Positions 1 through 8,570 of a DNA stretch of 64,000 bases are shown here, one piece after another. How positions within the stretch are numbered: position 1 is the stretch's first letter; each line of letters begins with the position of its first letter. Source of the DNA: DASXUX01 sp036504595 (GTDB taxonomy: Bacteria; Planctomycetota; SZUA-567; H5-PLA8). Under the pieces are notes generated by a model, which was not told the origin of the DNA, did no database searches, and worked only from the letters and a program-made list of their open reading frames with translations. Location of the stretch: the NCBI GenBank assembly GCA_036504595.1, contig DASXUX010000030.1, positions 124,001 through 188,000 of the forward strand, given 5' to 3'. A program made the translations under genes and the position numbers.

Positions 1-1185
1 CTGCTTCCAGTACGGCAACCGCGGCGGGCACTGCCTGCCTTTGTGCTCCAGCAGGCGCTTCAGCAGCAGCGCCATGGGCTGGGAGACTTCGTCGCCGAAC
101 AGTTCCCAGAGTTGCAGAGTATCGTTGATGAGCGCGCGCTTGCTTTCGCGCAGGAAGACGCCACGCCGGCAGCATGCGACCACTTCGGGCAGCTCCGCCA
201 TGGGGAAGCGCAGCACACCCATGTCCGTGGCCATGTGGTAGCAGCCTTCGGTGAAGTAGCGCGGAATGTCCGAACTGCTCATGCGCCAGTGCGGGTGGCC
301 GAAGAGCGTGAGGAATGCGGCGGCGCGCCGCAGCGTGTCGGACTCGGACGAGAGCATCCCGTCTCGAGACAGGCCGCCGAGAAGTTGCGCGGCCTGGCTG
401 TAGCATTCGCGCTGCAGGAGGCGCAAGCCGATCAGCAATGCGCCGCCGCCTCGCACCAGCACGGGCCGCAACGTCTTCCACCAAGCGGTGAAGCGTTCGC
501 GAGAGCTCAGGATGAAAACGCGGCCTGTCGTGAATTCGAGCAGGTCTTCGGCCTCGCCGGAGAACGGCATTTCCCTGCGGCCGAGCGACGAAATCAGCAC
601 ATCCACCAGACTGATGTAGTCCTGCGCGAGCACGTCCAGGTCGGACGAGGAGGCTTGCGACAACTCGCGTTCCAGCGCCTGCAAACGCAGCGGCATGCGT
701 TGGCTGTTGGAACTGAGCGCCAGCGCCTGAAGCTGTGGGAAGGGGTGATGCGAGGCAGCGAGCGGACGGCTGGGACGCTGGCGAGCCATCCAACTGGTGC
801 TGGCGAGCGCGGCGAGCCAGCGACGCGTCAACAACACGTCCTGCTGATCAGGCTTGATCGAGAGGTTCTCAAGAATATACAGGGCGCGCTCTTCATGACC
901 TTGTTTGATGGCCAACGAAGCAGCGGTCAATCCGTTGAGCTGGCTGCCGGTGCCGGGCATGGCGGCGCGGATGCGTGCCTGGAGTTTCCAGCGAGCGGCC
1001 AAGGCGCGCAGCTTGGTGCGCCAGGCGAAACGCGCGGCGATCAGCGCCCAGCCACACCAATAGCTCCAGACCACGACGCGATGTGCGGACGGAAGCAGAA
1101 GGAATCCGGCGGCTATCAGTCCCGCGAGGGCCGCGCATTCAGCGGCCCAACGGAGCGCGCGAGAAGGTGGGCTCAGCAATGGCAT
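1..1185 (-). CDS. Membrane-anchored hypothetical protein, C-terminus outside window
   Basis: The minus strand is open from an ATG at 1185 through 395 codons to the left window edge, so the C-terminus is not seen. A GAGG Shine-Dalgarno match lies about 6 bases before the ATG. Two hydrophobic segments near residues 14-30 (AALAGLIAAGFLLL) and 35-50 (VVVWSYWCGWALIAARF) form a probable membrane hairpin. The remaining ~340 residues are soluble and Leu/Ala/Arg rich; a stretch near residue 90 (ERALYILENL) looks TPR-like. It is divergent from the beta-propeller gene, with 213 bases between the starts. The plus strand over the same bases is also open, but its translation is an Arg/Gln/His-rich sequence without domains, so I take that as the shadow. 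I do not recognise a family. Confidence 0.7.
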   Translation of the reverse strand, partial: MPLLSPPSRALRWAAECAALAGLIAAGFLLLPSAHRVVVWSYWCGWALIAARFAWRTKLRALAARWKLQARIRAAMPGTGSQLNGLTAASLAIKQGHEERALYILENLSIKPDQQDVLLTRRWLAALASTSWMARQRPSRPLAASHHPFPQLQALALSSNSQRMPLRLQALERELSQASSSDLDVLAQDYISLVDVLISSLGRREMPFSGEAEDLLEFTTGRVFILSSRERFTAWWKTLRPVLVRGGGALLIGLRLLQRECYSQAAQLLGGLSRDGMLSSESDTLRRAAAFLTLFGHPHWRMSSSDIPRYFTEGCYHMATDMGVLRFPMAELPEVVACCRRGVFLRESKRALINDTLQLWELFGDEVSQPMALLLKRLLEHKGRQCPPRLPYWKQ

Positions 1186-1398
1186 CCGACGCCTCGATCC
1201 GAACGAAACAGCTCTCCAGCAGCCATATATACACCCGTGGTCCAACAGGGTGTCTCACTATCAAGTAGACTCCACATTTCGATCTCTGTCAAAAAGCGCC
1301 ATAATGCACATGTGCTTACTGCATGCCACTTTCGGCGAATAGTGCGGGCGGTGTATGCTGTAGTGTTGTGGCACGTGGGATTCAGCAGAGGAGCGGCT

Positions 1399-2604
1399 AT
1401 GCACCGAGTAGCGCTGGTTTGTGTTTTGACTGTTACGGGCTGGCTATCGGCCAGCGACTGGCCGCAGTTTCGGGGGCCGTCGGGGCAAGGAATCAGCGAG
1501 GATTCGGGGCTGCCGCTGAGGTGGAACACCAAGACCGGTGAAAACGTGGTCTGGAGCGCGCCGCTGCCGAAGTCGGACAACTCGCCGTCGTCGCCGATCG
1601 TCTGGCGCGATCGCGTCTTTGCGATGACTGCCGCCGCAAAGCCGCTCGAACAGCACGTTACGTGTTTCCAGAAGAGCGATGGCAAGCAGCTTTGGGATGT
1701 TGTCGTGCCGCCGGGACCGTGGATTCTGACCGATATGCGCGGGGGATATTGCTGCGCCACGCCCGCGACGGATGGCGAGCGCGTTTATGTCGTGTTCGGA
1801 TCGGCCCTGATCGCGGCGCTGGATTTTGACGGGAAAACGGTGTGGAGCAAGGAGCTGAATCCGCGGGCCTTTGACGTGGCGATTTCGAGCAGCCCCGTTA
1901 TCTACAAGGACACCGTGATTCTGCTTTGCGACCAGCGCGACAAGCAGTCGTATCTGCTGGCGTATGACCGAAAGACGGGCGAGGAGCGCTGGCGGCAGAA
2001 GCGGCCGACGCAGTTCTTCAATCACAGCACTCCGTTGATCGTTACAGTTGGCGGGAAGCCGCAGATGATCATCGCGGCGTTTAGCGAGCTGCAAGGCGTT
2101 GATCCGGAGAACGGCGAAGTGCTGTGGAAGTGTGCGGCTCGCGGCGACGTGCCGACACCTGCGTTTGGTTCAGGCTTGGTCTATAGCGATGACGGGCGCG
2201 GAATGCCGGGAGTGTGCGTGGACGCAAGCGGCAGCGGGGATGTGACGAAGACGCACGTGAAGTGGACGCAGAAGGCGGCGACCAACGGGTTCAATTCGCC
2301 GCTGATCGTGGGCGAGTATTTGTACCGCGTATCGTCGAACTTGCGGTGCTACAAGCTGGCGACGGGCGAGGAGGTCTGGTCGCAGCGGTTGGGCGGGGAC
2401 TTCAACCCGAGCCCCTTCGCGACGCCCGACGGACGGATCTACTACGCCAGTTCGGGGCACTCGTGGGTGATCAAGGCTGGGCCGAAGTATGAACTGCTCG
2501 GCGAAGGCGAACTGGAGGACTTGAGTTCGTGCACGCCGGCGGTGTCGGACGGGAAGATTATTTTTAAGGGGCAGAGGAAGATGTACTGCGTGGGGAACAA
2601 GTAG
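1399..2604 (+). CDS. Secreted PQQ-like beta-propeller repeat protein
   Basis: This 401-residue protein starts at an ATG with AGAGGAG 6 bases upstream. The open frame extends far upstream to base 43, but that part lies antisense to the gene at 1-1185. Residues 1-19 are a signal peptide (hydrophobic core VALVCVLTVTGWLSA), followed directly by WPQFRGP, the usual mature start of planctomycete PQQ-like propellers. Blade motifs of the form D/T-G-x-x-x-W recur: SDGKQLW, DGKTVW, KTGEERW, ENGEVLW, ATGEEVW. Proteins of this family act outside the cytoplasm; cofactor binding and substrate are not known for this subgroup. The stop codon is followed at once by the CGCAATCC hairpin at 2605. It appears to be a single-gene unit. 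Confidence 0.9.
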   Translation: MHRVALVCVLTVTGWLSASDWPQFRGPSGQGISEDSGLPLRWNTKTGENVVWSAPLPKSDNSPSSPIVWRDRVFAMTAAAKPLEQHVTCFQKSDGKQLWDVVVPPGPWILTDMRGGYCCATPATDGERVYVVFGSALIAALDFDGKTVWSKELNPRAFDVAISSSPVIYKDTVILLCDQRDKQSYLLAYDRKTGEERWRQKRPTQFFNHSTPLIVTVGGKPQMIIAAFSELQGVDPENGEVLWKCAARGDVPTPAFGSGLVYSDDGRGMPGVCVDASGSGDVTKTHVKWTQKAATNGFNSPLIVGEYLYRVSSNLRCYKLATGEEVWSQRLGGDFNPSPFATPDGRIYYASSGHSWVIKAGPKYELLGEGELEDLSSCTPAVSDGKIIFKGQRKMYCVGNK

Positions 2605-2624
2605 CGCAATCCTCCTGGATTGCG
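2605..2624. repeat. CGCAATCC hairpin element, copy 1
   Basis: A perfect 8-bp stem (CGCAATCC / GGATTGCG) with a TCCT loop begins one base after the propeller stop codon. The same 20-base sequence recurs at 41152 and 62336, each time at a stop codon, and a loop variant lies at 9777. No T-run follows, so it is not a standard intrinsic terminator. Confidence 0.85.
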
Positions 2625-2631
2625 AACGGCG

Positions 2632-2666
2632 AGTAGGCACTAAGCAGCGGCAGTAGGCAGGAACGG
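2632..2666. repeat. Heptamer array, GGCAGTA type, left arm
   Basis: Degenerate 7-base units (AGTAGGC, ACTAAGC, AGTAGGC). Bases 2644-2666 are the exact inverse of 2948-2970, so this array is one arm of a 23-bp inverted repeat around the small gene at 2708. Confidence 0.8.
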
Positions 2667-2707
2667 CGACGGGGAGACGGGGGGCAGGAAACGGCGGGCA
2701 AAAAGCC

Positions 2708-2866
2708 ATGCCAGAGGCATTGAAGAAGCGCGCGTGGTTTCAGATACATCTGAGCACGACGGTCATTCAGATGATTGCTGCCGGACCGGTGATTTATTTC
2801 TATCACGCGCTGACTGACCGTCCATCCGATGGCGAATGGAACAAGGAGAAGCCCCCTCACCCCTAA
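2708..2866 (+). CDS. Small membrane protein, 52 residues, possibly truncated
   Basis: An ATG at 2708 opens a 52-residue frame. It begins with a basic stretch (KKRAWFQIHLSTT) and then one hydrophobic segment (VIQMIAAGPVIYFYHAL). Short proteins with a basic start, the sequence HLST and a membrane helix occur in planctomycete genomes, which is family recall and not a search result. The last residues (KPPHP) and the stop are supplied by the GC-rich palindrome at 2852-2894, so an originally longer gene may have been cut by that element. No good Shine-Dalgarno sequence precedes it. It sits between two exact 23-bp inverted repeats. Confidence 0.45.
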   Translation: MPEALKKRAWFQIHLSTTVIQMIAAGPVIYFYHALTDRPSDGEWNKEKPPHP

Positions 2867-2894
2867 CCCCTCTCCCGCGCGGGGGAGAGGGGGA
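2852..2894. repeat. GC-rich palindrome, CCCTCACCCCTAACCCC family
   Basis: The element reads CCCCTCACCCCTAACCCC followed by a CTCTCCC/GGGAGAG stem. Related copies lie at 15972, 29168, 41186 and 43879; three of those lie within or at the end of protein genes. Confidence 0.85.
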
Positions 2895-2946
2895 CCGAAG
2901 GCCGCTCCCTTACGGTCGCGGTTCTGATACGGCTGACGCTCACTCT

Positions 2947-2981
2947 GCCGTTCCTGCCTACTGCCGCTGCCTACTGCTGCT
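2947..2981. repeat. Heptamer array, right arm of 23-bp inverted repeat
   Basis: Units CTGCCTA and CTGCCGC in 7-base register. Bases 2948-2970 are the exact reverse complement of 2644-2666. Confidence 0.8.
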
Positions 2982-2985
2982 GGCT

Positions 2986-3996
2986 CTACTTGTGCTCTTT
3001 CGCATAGCGCGCCATGGCCATCACGTTTTCGGGCTCGGTGTCGCGGGGGACTTCGCAGCCGGCGCTGACGATGAAACGGGTTCCGGCTTCTTTGTGGCAT
3101 TGAGCGACGGCGTCGTAGACCTGCTGCGGGGTGCCGTCGCGAAGGACGCGGACGGGGTCGATGTTGCCGAGGATGACCTGGTTAGGGCCCATCGCGGCGC
3201 GGCCTTCGTGCACGGGCGCGAGGAAGTCCAAGTCCACGATGTCGCAGCCGAGTTTGCCCATGCCTTCGAGGATCGGGCGCGTGTTGCCGCAGATGTGCAG
3301 GCGCGGGCGGCCGCCGAGCGCTTTCACGCCATCGACCATGCGTTTTTCGTAGGGCCAGACGAACTCATTGTAGAGCTGCGGGCCGATGAGCGAGGCGGCG
3401 GCATCGCCGATGCCGATGACTTCGGCGCCGGCCTGGATCTGAGCTTTGGCGAAGCGCAATTCGAGCTCCAGAACGAACTCAAAGAGATCGCGGACGAACG
3501 GCGGATCGTCGTAGAAGTCGAGCATGACGGTGTTGATGCCACGCAGGTCGGCGGACTGCGCGATCGGACCTTCGATCCAGCCTTCGATCATCAACTGGCC
3601 GCCAACGCGGCGCTTGTAGAGTTCCAGGGCCTGGACACGGTTGCTCATGCGCGGAGATGAAGCCGGGTCGGGAACCTTCAGCGTCGAGAGCGTGCTTTTT
3701 TCGGCGAGCAGTGCGTTGGCTTCATCGAGCGCCGGCGGCTGGTCGGGGTAGAAGTTGACCTTCGCGCCGCAGTCGGCCGCTTCGCAGGCGGGGTCGGACA
3801 TGGTGTTCACGTAATCGAAGTCGAACTTTTCGGCGGCGCGAATCTGGCTTTCGACCAGCACGCGGTGCGTGGTGGCGTAATCCTTATACTTCACACCAGC
3901 ATGATCGCCGGCGAACATCATGGTGATCGGCATGAACGGCAGGTGGTCCACCGGTTTGCCGTCGAGCATGGCGAGAATGCGTTCGCGACCGTTCAT
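2986..3996 (-). CDS. UroD-like protein, MtaA/CmuA methyltransferase type
   Basis: This 336-residue protein starts at the ATG at 3996, which has AAAGGAGG 6-7 bases upstream; an in-frame codon at 4029 lacks one. It has the uroporphyrinogen decarboxylase fold: N-terminal MNGRERILAML, and a C-terminal barrel with LHICGN (His234, Cys236), DLDFLAP and SAGCEVP (Cys314). The His-x-Cys plus late Cys arrangement matches the zinc ligands of MtaA/CmuA methyltransferases, which pass methyl groups between corrinoid proteins and thiols. It lacks the features of the true heme-pathway enzyme. A second UroD-like gene lies 117 bases upstream in the same orientation, with a heptamer hairpin between them. No corrinoid protein gene is in the window, so the substrate is unknown. 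Confidence 0.88.
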   Translation of the reverse strand: MNGRERILAMLDGKPVDHLPFMPITMMFAGDHAGVKYKDYATTHRVLVESQIRAAEKFDFDYVNTMSDPACEAADCGAKVNFYPDQPPALDEANALLAEKSTLSTLKVPDPASSPRMSNRVQALELYKRRVGGQLMIEGWIEGPIAQSADLRGINTVMLDFYDDPPFVRDLFEFVLELELRFAKAQIQAGAEVIGIGDAAASLIGPQLYNEFVWPYEKRMVDGVKALGGRPRLHICGNTRPILEGMGKLGCDIVDLDFLAPVHEGRAAMGPNQVILGNIDPVRVLRDGTPQQVYDAVAQCHKEAGTRFIVSAGCEVPRDTEPENVMAMARYAKEHK

Positions 3997-4035
3997 CACT
4001 TGCCTCCTTTGCGGCACGTTCGATGCCAAACTGGG

Positions 4036-4113
4036 TCATTGGTCATCAGTCATTGGTCATTGCGCAAGCGCTTCGGCGGGCAGTAAATGACTAATGACAA
4101 ATGACCAATGACT
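4036..4113. repeat. Inverted heptamer arrays, TCATTGG type, copy 1
   Basis: Left arm 4036-4062 has four units (TCATTGG, TCATCAG, TCATTGG, TCATTGC). Right arm 4085-4113 has the complementary units (AATGACT, AATGACA, AATGACC). A loop of about 22 bases separates them, so the pair can form a long imperfect hairpin between the two UroD-like genes. Confidence 0.9.
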
Positions 4114-5187
4114 TCATTCGTAGCTCCCCAACTCCTTCGCGAGTTCCACGATGCGTTTGAAGCCTTTCAGGCTCACGCTGCTGGGGACGGAATGATCGGA
4201 CGAGAAGATGTAGCCGCCGCCGACTTTCATGGCGGGCAAAGTCTTGCGCATCTCGGCTTCGATCGCATCCAGATCGTCCCACAGCGCGGCATTGATTCCA
4301 CCGTGGAAAACAAGTTTGTCGCCGTACGTTTTCTTCAAATGCACCGGGTCCATGCCGGCTTTGACTTCCAGAGGGTTGAGCGCATCGACTCCGATTTCGA
4401 TCAGTTCGGGGACGAAGGGATTGACGTCACCGCACGAATGCAGATGGGCCTTGATGCCTTTGGCGTGCGCCCAATCGACGGCGCGCTTGTGAACGGGCTT
4501 GAGCAGTTCACGGTACGTTTTGAGCGAGAAGAACTGGCTGTGCTTGTAGCCCATGTCGTCGGGCCACTTCACTGAATCGAAATGGTACCCGGCGTCCCAG
4601 ATCATTTCGAGGAGCGCGATGCTTACATCCAGGTAGTGGTTGAACATTTCGACGCACCATTCCGGATCGTCAATCAAAGCCATCAGCAAGCGTTCGGTGC
4701 CGATAAACCAGGAGTGGGTCACGTCGAAGCCGAACCAGAGGCCGCCTTCGATCCAGTAGCCTTTTTTGCGCCAGTCTTTGTATTCTTTATCGAGCCGTCT
4801 CCAGTTGATGCGGTCACGCGTGGGCGTCATGCGGGCTTTGGCGTCGGCCCAGGTCTGACGGTCTTTCACTTTGAAGTCGAGAAATTCGGGCGTGGACGCG
4901 ATGTGCTTCCAGTTCTTCATCGTCGCGCCCCAACTGGTCGTAAAAACCGTGTACTCGTCGGTCTCCTCAAGCGTCTTGGTTTCGTAGCGCGGACTGTTAT
5001 CGCCGCCCACGCCGACGACGTGGTCGATGTCGAAGAAGTCTACCCAGTCCACATTCTGCGGCATGCCTTCGGCCTGCCAGCGTTCGATCGTCGCGCCCCA
5101 CGGGCTGTCAATGATCGGCACGCGGTCGGCTTCCTTGTGCGCGAACATGCGGGAGAAACGCTCGTGAGTTGTCATCGGAGTTGGCAT
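4114..5187 (-). CDS. UroD-like protein, second copy
   Basis: This 357-residue protein begins at the ATG at 5187, with GAGGA 8-9 bases upstream. Family features are the N-terminal TTHERFSRMFAHKEADRVP and C-terminal HLHSCGDVNPFVPELIEIG. The His-x-x-Cys-Gly-Asp motif is kept, but the late Cys seen in the downstream paralogue is replaced by the sequence SSDHSVP, so zinc binding is less certain. Proteins of this branch occur near sugar or aromatic degradation genes and most are uncharacterised. It is probably transcribed with the downstream UroD-like gene. The upstream 250 bases hold several palindromes and no other gene. Confidence 0.88.
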   Translation of the reverse strand: MPTPMTTHERFSRMFAHKEADRVPIIDSPWGATIERWQAEGMPQNVDWVDFFDIDHVVGVGGDNSPRYETKTLEETDEYTVFTTSWGATMKNWKHIASTPEFLDFKVKDRQTWADAKARMTPTRDRINWRRLDKEYKDWRKKGYWIEGGLWFGFDVTHSWFIGTERLLMALIDDPEWCVEMFNHYLDVSIALLEMIWDAGYHFDSVKWPDDMGYKHSQFFSLKTYRELLKPVHKRAVDWAHAKGIKAHLHSCGDVNPFVPELIEIGVDALNPLEVKAGMDPVHLKKTYGDKLVFHGGINAALWDDLDAIEAEMRKTLPAMKVGGGYIFSSDHSVPSSVSLKGFKRIVELAKELGSYE

Positions 5188-5280
5188 CGCGCGGTTCCTC
5201 GTTGGACGGAGACATAATTACAGTTTTCGTTGTGGTGTCTACTGAGGAAAAACGAGGGGTGCGGAGAAACTGCGGCGCTG

Positions 5281-5348
5281 CCGCAGACCCCTCCCCCGGC
5301 CCCTCCCCTCGGCGGGGAGGGGAGAACAGAAGCGGGCGAGACGCCCGC
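5281..5348. repeat. GC-rich palindromes upstream of UroD-like gene
   Basis: Two adjacent palindromes: a CCCTCCCCTC/GGGGAGGGG stem at about 5299-5323 and GCGGGC-GAGAC-GCCCGC at 5332-5348. The first belongs to the family that also occurs at 9629, 16071 and 24986. Confidence 0.8.
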
Positions 5349-5357
5349 ACGACGTAC

Positions 5358-5397
5358 GGCACGGGCAGCCAACAGCAAACAGAGGCTGCCCGTGGCA
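5358..5397. repeat. CACGGGCAGCC palindrome, copy 1
   Basis: An 11-bp perfect stem, CACGGGCAGCC (5360-5370) and GGCTGCCCGTG (5384-5394), with a 13-base loop. The same element, loop included, occurs in reverse orientation at 59809-59843. Confidence 0.9.
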
Positions 5398-5442
5398 CAG
5401 TTTAGCCTGTGGCACACTTTAGGCCGTGGAACACTTTAGGCG
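5392..5442. repeat. Three tandem 17-base repeats
   Basis: Three consecutive 17-base units of the form GTGGCACACTTTAGGCC start at 5392, 5409 and 5426 with few differences. The third covers the stop codon of the histidine kinase gene. Confidence 0.85.
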
Positions 5443-7070
5443 TGGATGGCGGGGCCGGTGAGTTTCAGGATGTGGGCGGCGAGTTGTTCGGGTTCGATGG
5501 GCTTGGACAGGTGCAATTGGAAACCCGCGCGAAGAACCTTTTCACGGTCGATGTCCTGAGCATACGCCGTCAGAGCGATGGCGGGCACGTTTGCATTGGG
5601 CTGGCCCAAGCTGCGCACCTGGCGGATGAGCGAATAGCCGTCTGCATCCGGCATACCGAGGTCCGCGATCAGGATGTTGATAGGATCGCCTCGGATTATC
5701 TTCATCGCGGCGGCGACGCTGGATGCTTTCAGCACGCGAGCGCCAAACCGGCTGAGGGCATAAGCGATCAACTCCAGCGTGTCGGGTTCGTCTTCAACGA
5801 CAAGAATAGTCTGGCCGTCCAGCCGCTGATCTTTTTGCGCGCCGTCATGAGCGGCGGCGCCGCTCGGTAGGCTGCCCTGGCTGTGGGACTCCCTGAGGGC
5901 CTGAACGGGCAGCAGCACCGAGAACGTCGCGCCTTTGCCAAGCCCGCCACTTTCGGCGCGAACGACTCCGCCGTGCAGTTCAACAATATGGCGCGCAATG
6001 GCCAGTCCCATTCCCAGCCCGCCGAACGCCCGGGTCGTGGAACTGTCGCCCTGGCGAAAACGGCTGAAGATGCGAGTGAGGAGGTCCGCGTCCATTCCCT
6101 GGCCGGTGTCATGCACCGTAAGCCGCACCAACGAGCCGGCTCGCGAGAGGTCCACTTCCACCTGTCCGTGACGCGGCGTGAACTTCACCGCGTTGCTGGC
6201 GAGATTCCACACGACTTGCTGCAAGCGTTCCGCATCGCCGATGATCGGGCCGACGTCGCCTTCGTAGGTTGTGTGGATCGGGATGGATTTGGCATCCGCG
6301 GCTGGGCGGACGGACGCGATGGCGGCTTCAATGATCGGGCGCAGTTCGATCGCGCGCATATCGAGCTGAAGCCGTCCGGTGATAATTCGGGACACGTCGA
6401 GCAGGTCTTCGATGAGGTGAATCTGCGCGCGGACGTTGCGGTCGATCACGGCCAGGCCGCGGGAGACGTTCTCGAGATCGCCAGGGGCCGCGCGGAGCAG
6501 GCTGGTCCAACCCAGAATGGGCGTGAGCGGCGTGCGCAGTTCGTGCGACAGAACTGAAATCCACTCGTCGCGCTCGCGCGAGACTTCTTCCATCTGGTGG
6601 ATCGTGCGCTCAAGCTGTGTGGTGCGCTCGGCCACGCGCGCTTCAAGGTCCACATTTGCCCGGCGCAGCGCCTCTTCGGCTTCTTTACGTTCGGTGAGGT
6701 CGCGTGTCACCTTGGCAAAACCAATCAAGCTGCCGGAAGGGTCATGAAGGGCCGTGATGATTACACTTGCCCAAAAGCGCGTGCCGCCCTTGCGCAAGCG
6801 CCAGCCTTCATCCTCAAAGCGCCCAACTTCAGCGGCGACTTTGAGCTCGTTCTGAGGCTTGCCGCTCGCGAGATCCTCCGGCAGGTAGAATGTTGAAAAG
6901 TTCTTGCCGAGGATTTCGTCCCGGCGATAGCCTTTGATGCGTTCGGCGCCCACGTTCCAAGAGACGACGTTGCCGTCCGTATCCAACATGAAGATGGCGT
7001 AGTCCCGGACGGTCTCGACCAACAGTTGGAAGTGTTTTTCAGAAGTAATTAGAGGTTTGCTGCCTTCCAT
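5436..7070 (-). CDS. Hybrid sensor histidine kinase: PAS, HisKA, HATPase, receiver
   Basis: This 544-residue soluble signalling protein senses an unknown cue through one PAS domain (residues ~12-128, ending FAKVTRDLTERKEAE, a PAS/PAC join). A coiled-coil linker (~129-170) leads to the dimerisation domain with the H-box SHELRTPLTP (phosphorylated His176). The ATPase domain shows N-box NLASNAVKF, DTGQGM and GLGMGLA. The C-terminal receiver has ILVVEDEPD, phospho-acceptor Asp470 in ADLGMPD and LSKP. I chose the ATG at 7070 with GGGGA upstream because residues before it carry no domain; the frame runs back to 7151. No transmembrane segment is visible, so it is cytoplasmic. No response regulator gene adjoins it. 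Confidence 0.93.
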   Translation of the reverse strand: MEGSKPLITSEKHFQLLVETVRDYAIFMLDTDGNVVSWNVGAERIKGYRRDEILGKNFSTFYLPEDLASGKPQNELKVAAEVGRFEDEGWRLRKGGTRFWASVIITALHDPSGSLIGFAKVTRDLTERKEAEEALRRANVDLEARVAERTTQLERTIHQMEEVSRERDEWISVLSHELRTPLTPILGWTSLLRAAPGDLENVSRGLAVIDRNVRAQIHLIEDLLDVSRIITGRLQLDMRAIELRPIIEAAIASVRPAADAKSIPIHTTYEGDVGPIIGDAERLQQVVWNLASNAVKFTPRHGQVEVDLSRAGSLVRLTVHDTGQGMDADLLTRIFSRFRQGDSSTTRAFGGLGMGLAIARHIVELHGGVVRAESGGLGKGATFSVLLPVQALRESHSQGSLPSGAAAHDGAQKDQRLDGQTILVVEDEPDTLELIAYALSRFGARVLKASSVAAAMKIIRGDPINILIADLGMPDADGYSLIRQVRSLGQPNANVPAIALTAYAQDIDREKVLRAGFQLHLSKPIEPEQLAAHILKLTGPAIHA

Positions 7071-7226
7071 ATCATCCCCATTCAAGCAGAGGTGCAAAGA
7101 ATACGCCATAAACACGCGCCGAAAGAAAAAAACATCCGGGGGTCTCAGCAATTTTGTGGTCGGGCTTGGTTTCCGCTATGCAGGAAGTAGAATGTCAGTT
7201 TGGAAAAAGGAGTTCGAACAAACCTC

Positions 7227-8570
7227 ATGGCTGTACCCAAAGCACGCGACGTTAAGCTCACAGCAGAACGCGAGAAGGTGGTCTTGGTCGGCGGTTATCG
7301 ATCAGGCGATTTGCTGGCCGGAGAAGAGCCGCTGGAGGAACTGGGCCGGTTGGCTGAAAGTGCCGGCGCGGACATCGTCGGGCGGGTTGTCCAGAACCTC
7401 AAACAGGTCTCGCCAGCCACGTACATCGGCAAGGGCAAAGCCGAAGAAGTGCGCGAATTGGCACTTGTACATGGAGCAAAGTGTATCCTTTTTGACCACG
7501 ACCTGCAGCCGGGGCAAGCCAAGACGCTCGATCAAGTGACTGGCCTCAAGGTCATGGATCGGACCGAACTGATCCTCGACATCTTCGCCAGCCGGGCACG
7601 AACACGAGCGGCGATCGTGCAAGTCGGCATCGCTCTGCTCGAGTACCGCTTGCCGCGTTTGAAACGCTTGTGGACGCATCTGGAGCGGCAGACGGGCGGC
7701 ATCGGTCTGCGCGGCGGCCCGGGCGAGCGGCAGATGGAAGTGGACCGCCGCAAGATCGAAAAGCACCTTTACGATTTGCGTCAGGAACTCAAGGACATTG
7801 AAGCGCGCAAAGAACGCATGGTCCGTTCGCGCGCAAGGGACCATTATCTCGTCTCGCTGGTCGGCTACACAAACGCCGGCAAAAGCACGCTGATGAAGGC
7901 GCTGACGGGCGAGGACGTATTGATCGAAGACAGGCTCTTCGCAACGCTCGACACAAAGACCAGCCTGTTGCGTCTGGGGAATGGTGTCCAGGCGCTGTTG
8001 TCGGACACCGTTGGTTTCATCCGCCGCTTGCCGCATCACCTGGTGGCGAGCTTCCACGCGACCCTTGAAGAGGCGCGCACCGCCGATCTACTGCTGCACG
8101 TGGCCGATGCCTCGTCGCCGCTGGTGCGCGGGCAGATCGACGCCGTCAACAACGTGTTGAAGGAGATCGGCGCCAGCGACCGCGAAACGCTGCTGGTGCT
8201 CAACAAGGTCGATGCTGTTTCCGAGGACGTCGCCATCGACTACAAGCTGCTGCGTTCCGATTACCCCGAAGCCATTCCGGTCTCCGCGCTGCATTCGCAG
8301 GGCCTCGAACGCCTGAAAGGCGAGATCCGCGAGCGTGCCCGTGCCGAAGCTCATCCGCTGACGTTGTCCGTTCATGCAGGCGACGGCAAAACGCTGGCGT
8401 TTCTGGCCACGCACTTTTTTGAAGACGCTCGCGAGATGAACGGCGAAGAAGTCGTGCTCAAAGGCCGTGCGTCACGCGGCGTGCTCGACAAATTGCTGAC
8501 GATGGACAGTGCGGTCCGGATTGTGGAAGGCTGGCCGCAGCCGGGCGCCGTGGACCCGGACAAATACTAG
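7227..8570 (+). CDS. hflX: Ribosome-associated GTPase HflX
   Basis: HflX binds the 50S subunit and can split stalled ribosomes. The 447-residue product has the HflX N-terminal domain (~15-115, with PATYIGKGKAEE), the linker motif GGIGLRGGPGERQ (157-169), and a GTPase domain with G1 GYTNAGKST (213-221), G3 DTVGF (260-264) and G4 NKVD (326-329). The start is uncertain: the ATG at 7227 gives MAVPKAR, while a TTG at 7200 adds nine residues; AAGGAG at about 7207 sits rather far (14 bases) from the ATG. The stop overlaps that of the convergent tyrA gene in the shared bases CTAG. Confidence 0.95.
   Translation: MAVPKARDVKLTAEREKVVLVGGYRSGDLLAGEEPLEELGRLAESAGADIVGRVVQNLKQVSPATYIGKGKAEEVRELALVHGAKCILFDHDLQPGQAKTLDQVTGLKVMDRTELILDIFASRARTRAAIVQVGIALLEYRLPRLKRLWTHLERQTGGIGLRGGPGERQMEVDRRKIEKHLYDLRQELKDIEARKERMVRSRARDHYLVSLVGYTNAGKSTLMKALTGEDVLIEDRLFATLDTKTSLLRLGNGVQALLSDTVGFIRRLPHHLVASFHATLEEARTADLLLHVADASSPLVRGQIDAVNNVLKEIGASDRETLLVLNKVDAVSEDVAIDYKLLRSDYPEAIPVSALHSQGLERLKGEIRERARAEAHPLTLSVHAGDGKTLAFLATHFFEDAREMNGEEVVLKGRASRGVLDKLLTMDSAVRIVEGWPQPGAVDPDKY

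Noticed and set aside
43..1398. Plus-strand reading frame continuous with the PQQ-like propeller gene
   Set aside because: It is open for 452 codons, but its product has Arg/Gln/His-rich shadow composition and no domain, while the minus strand over the same bases reads as a protein with membrane helices and a Shine-Dalgarno start.
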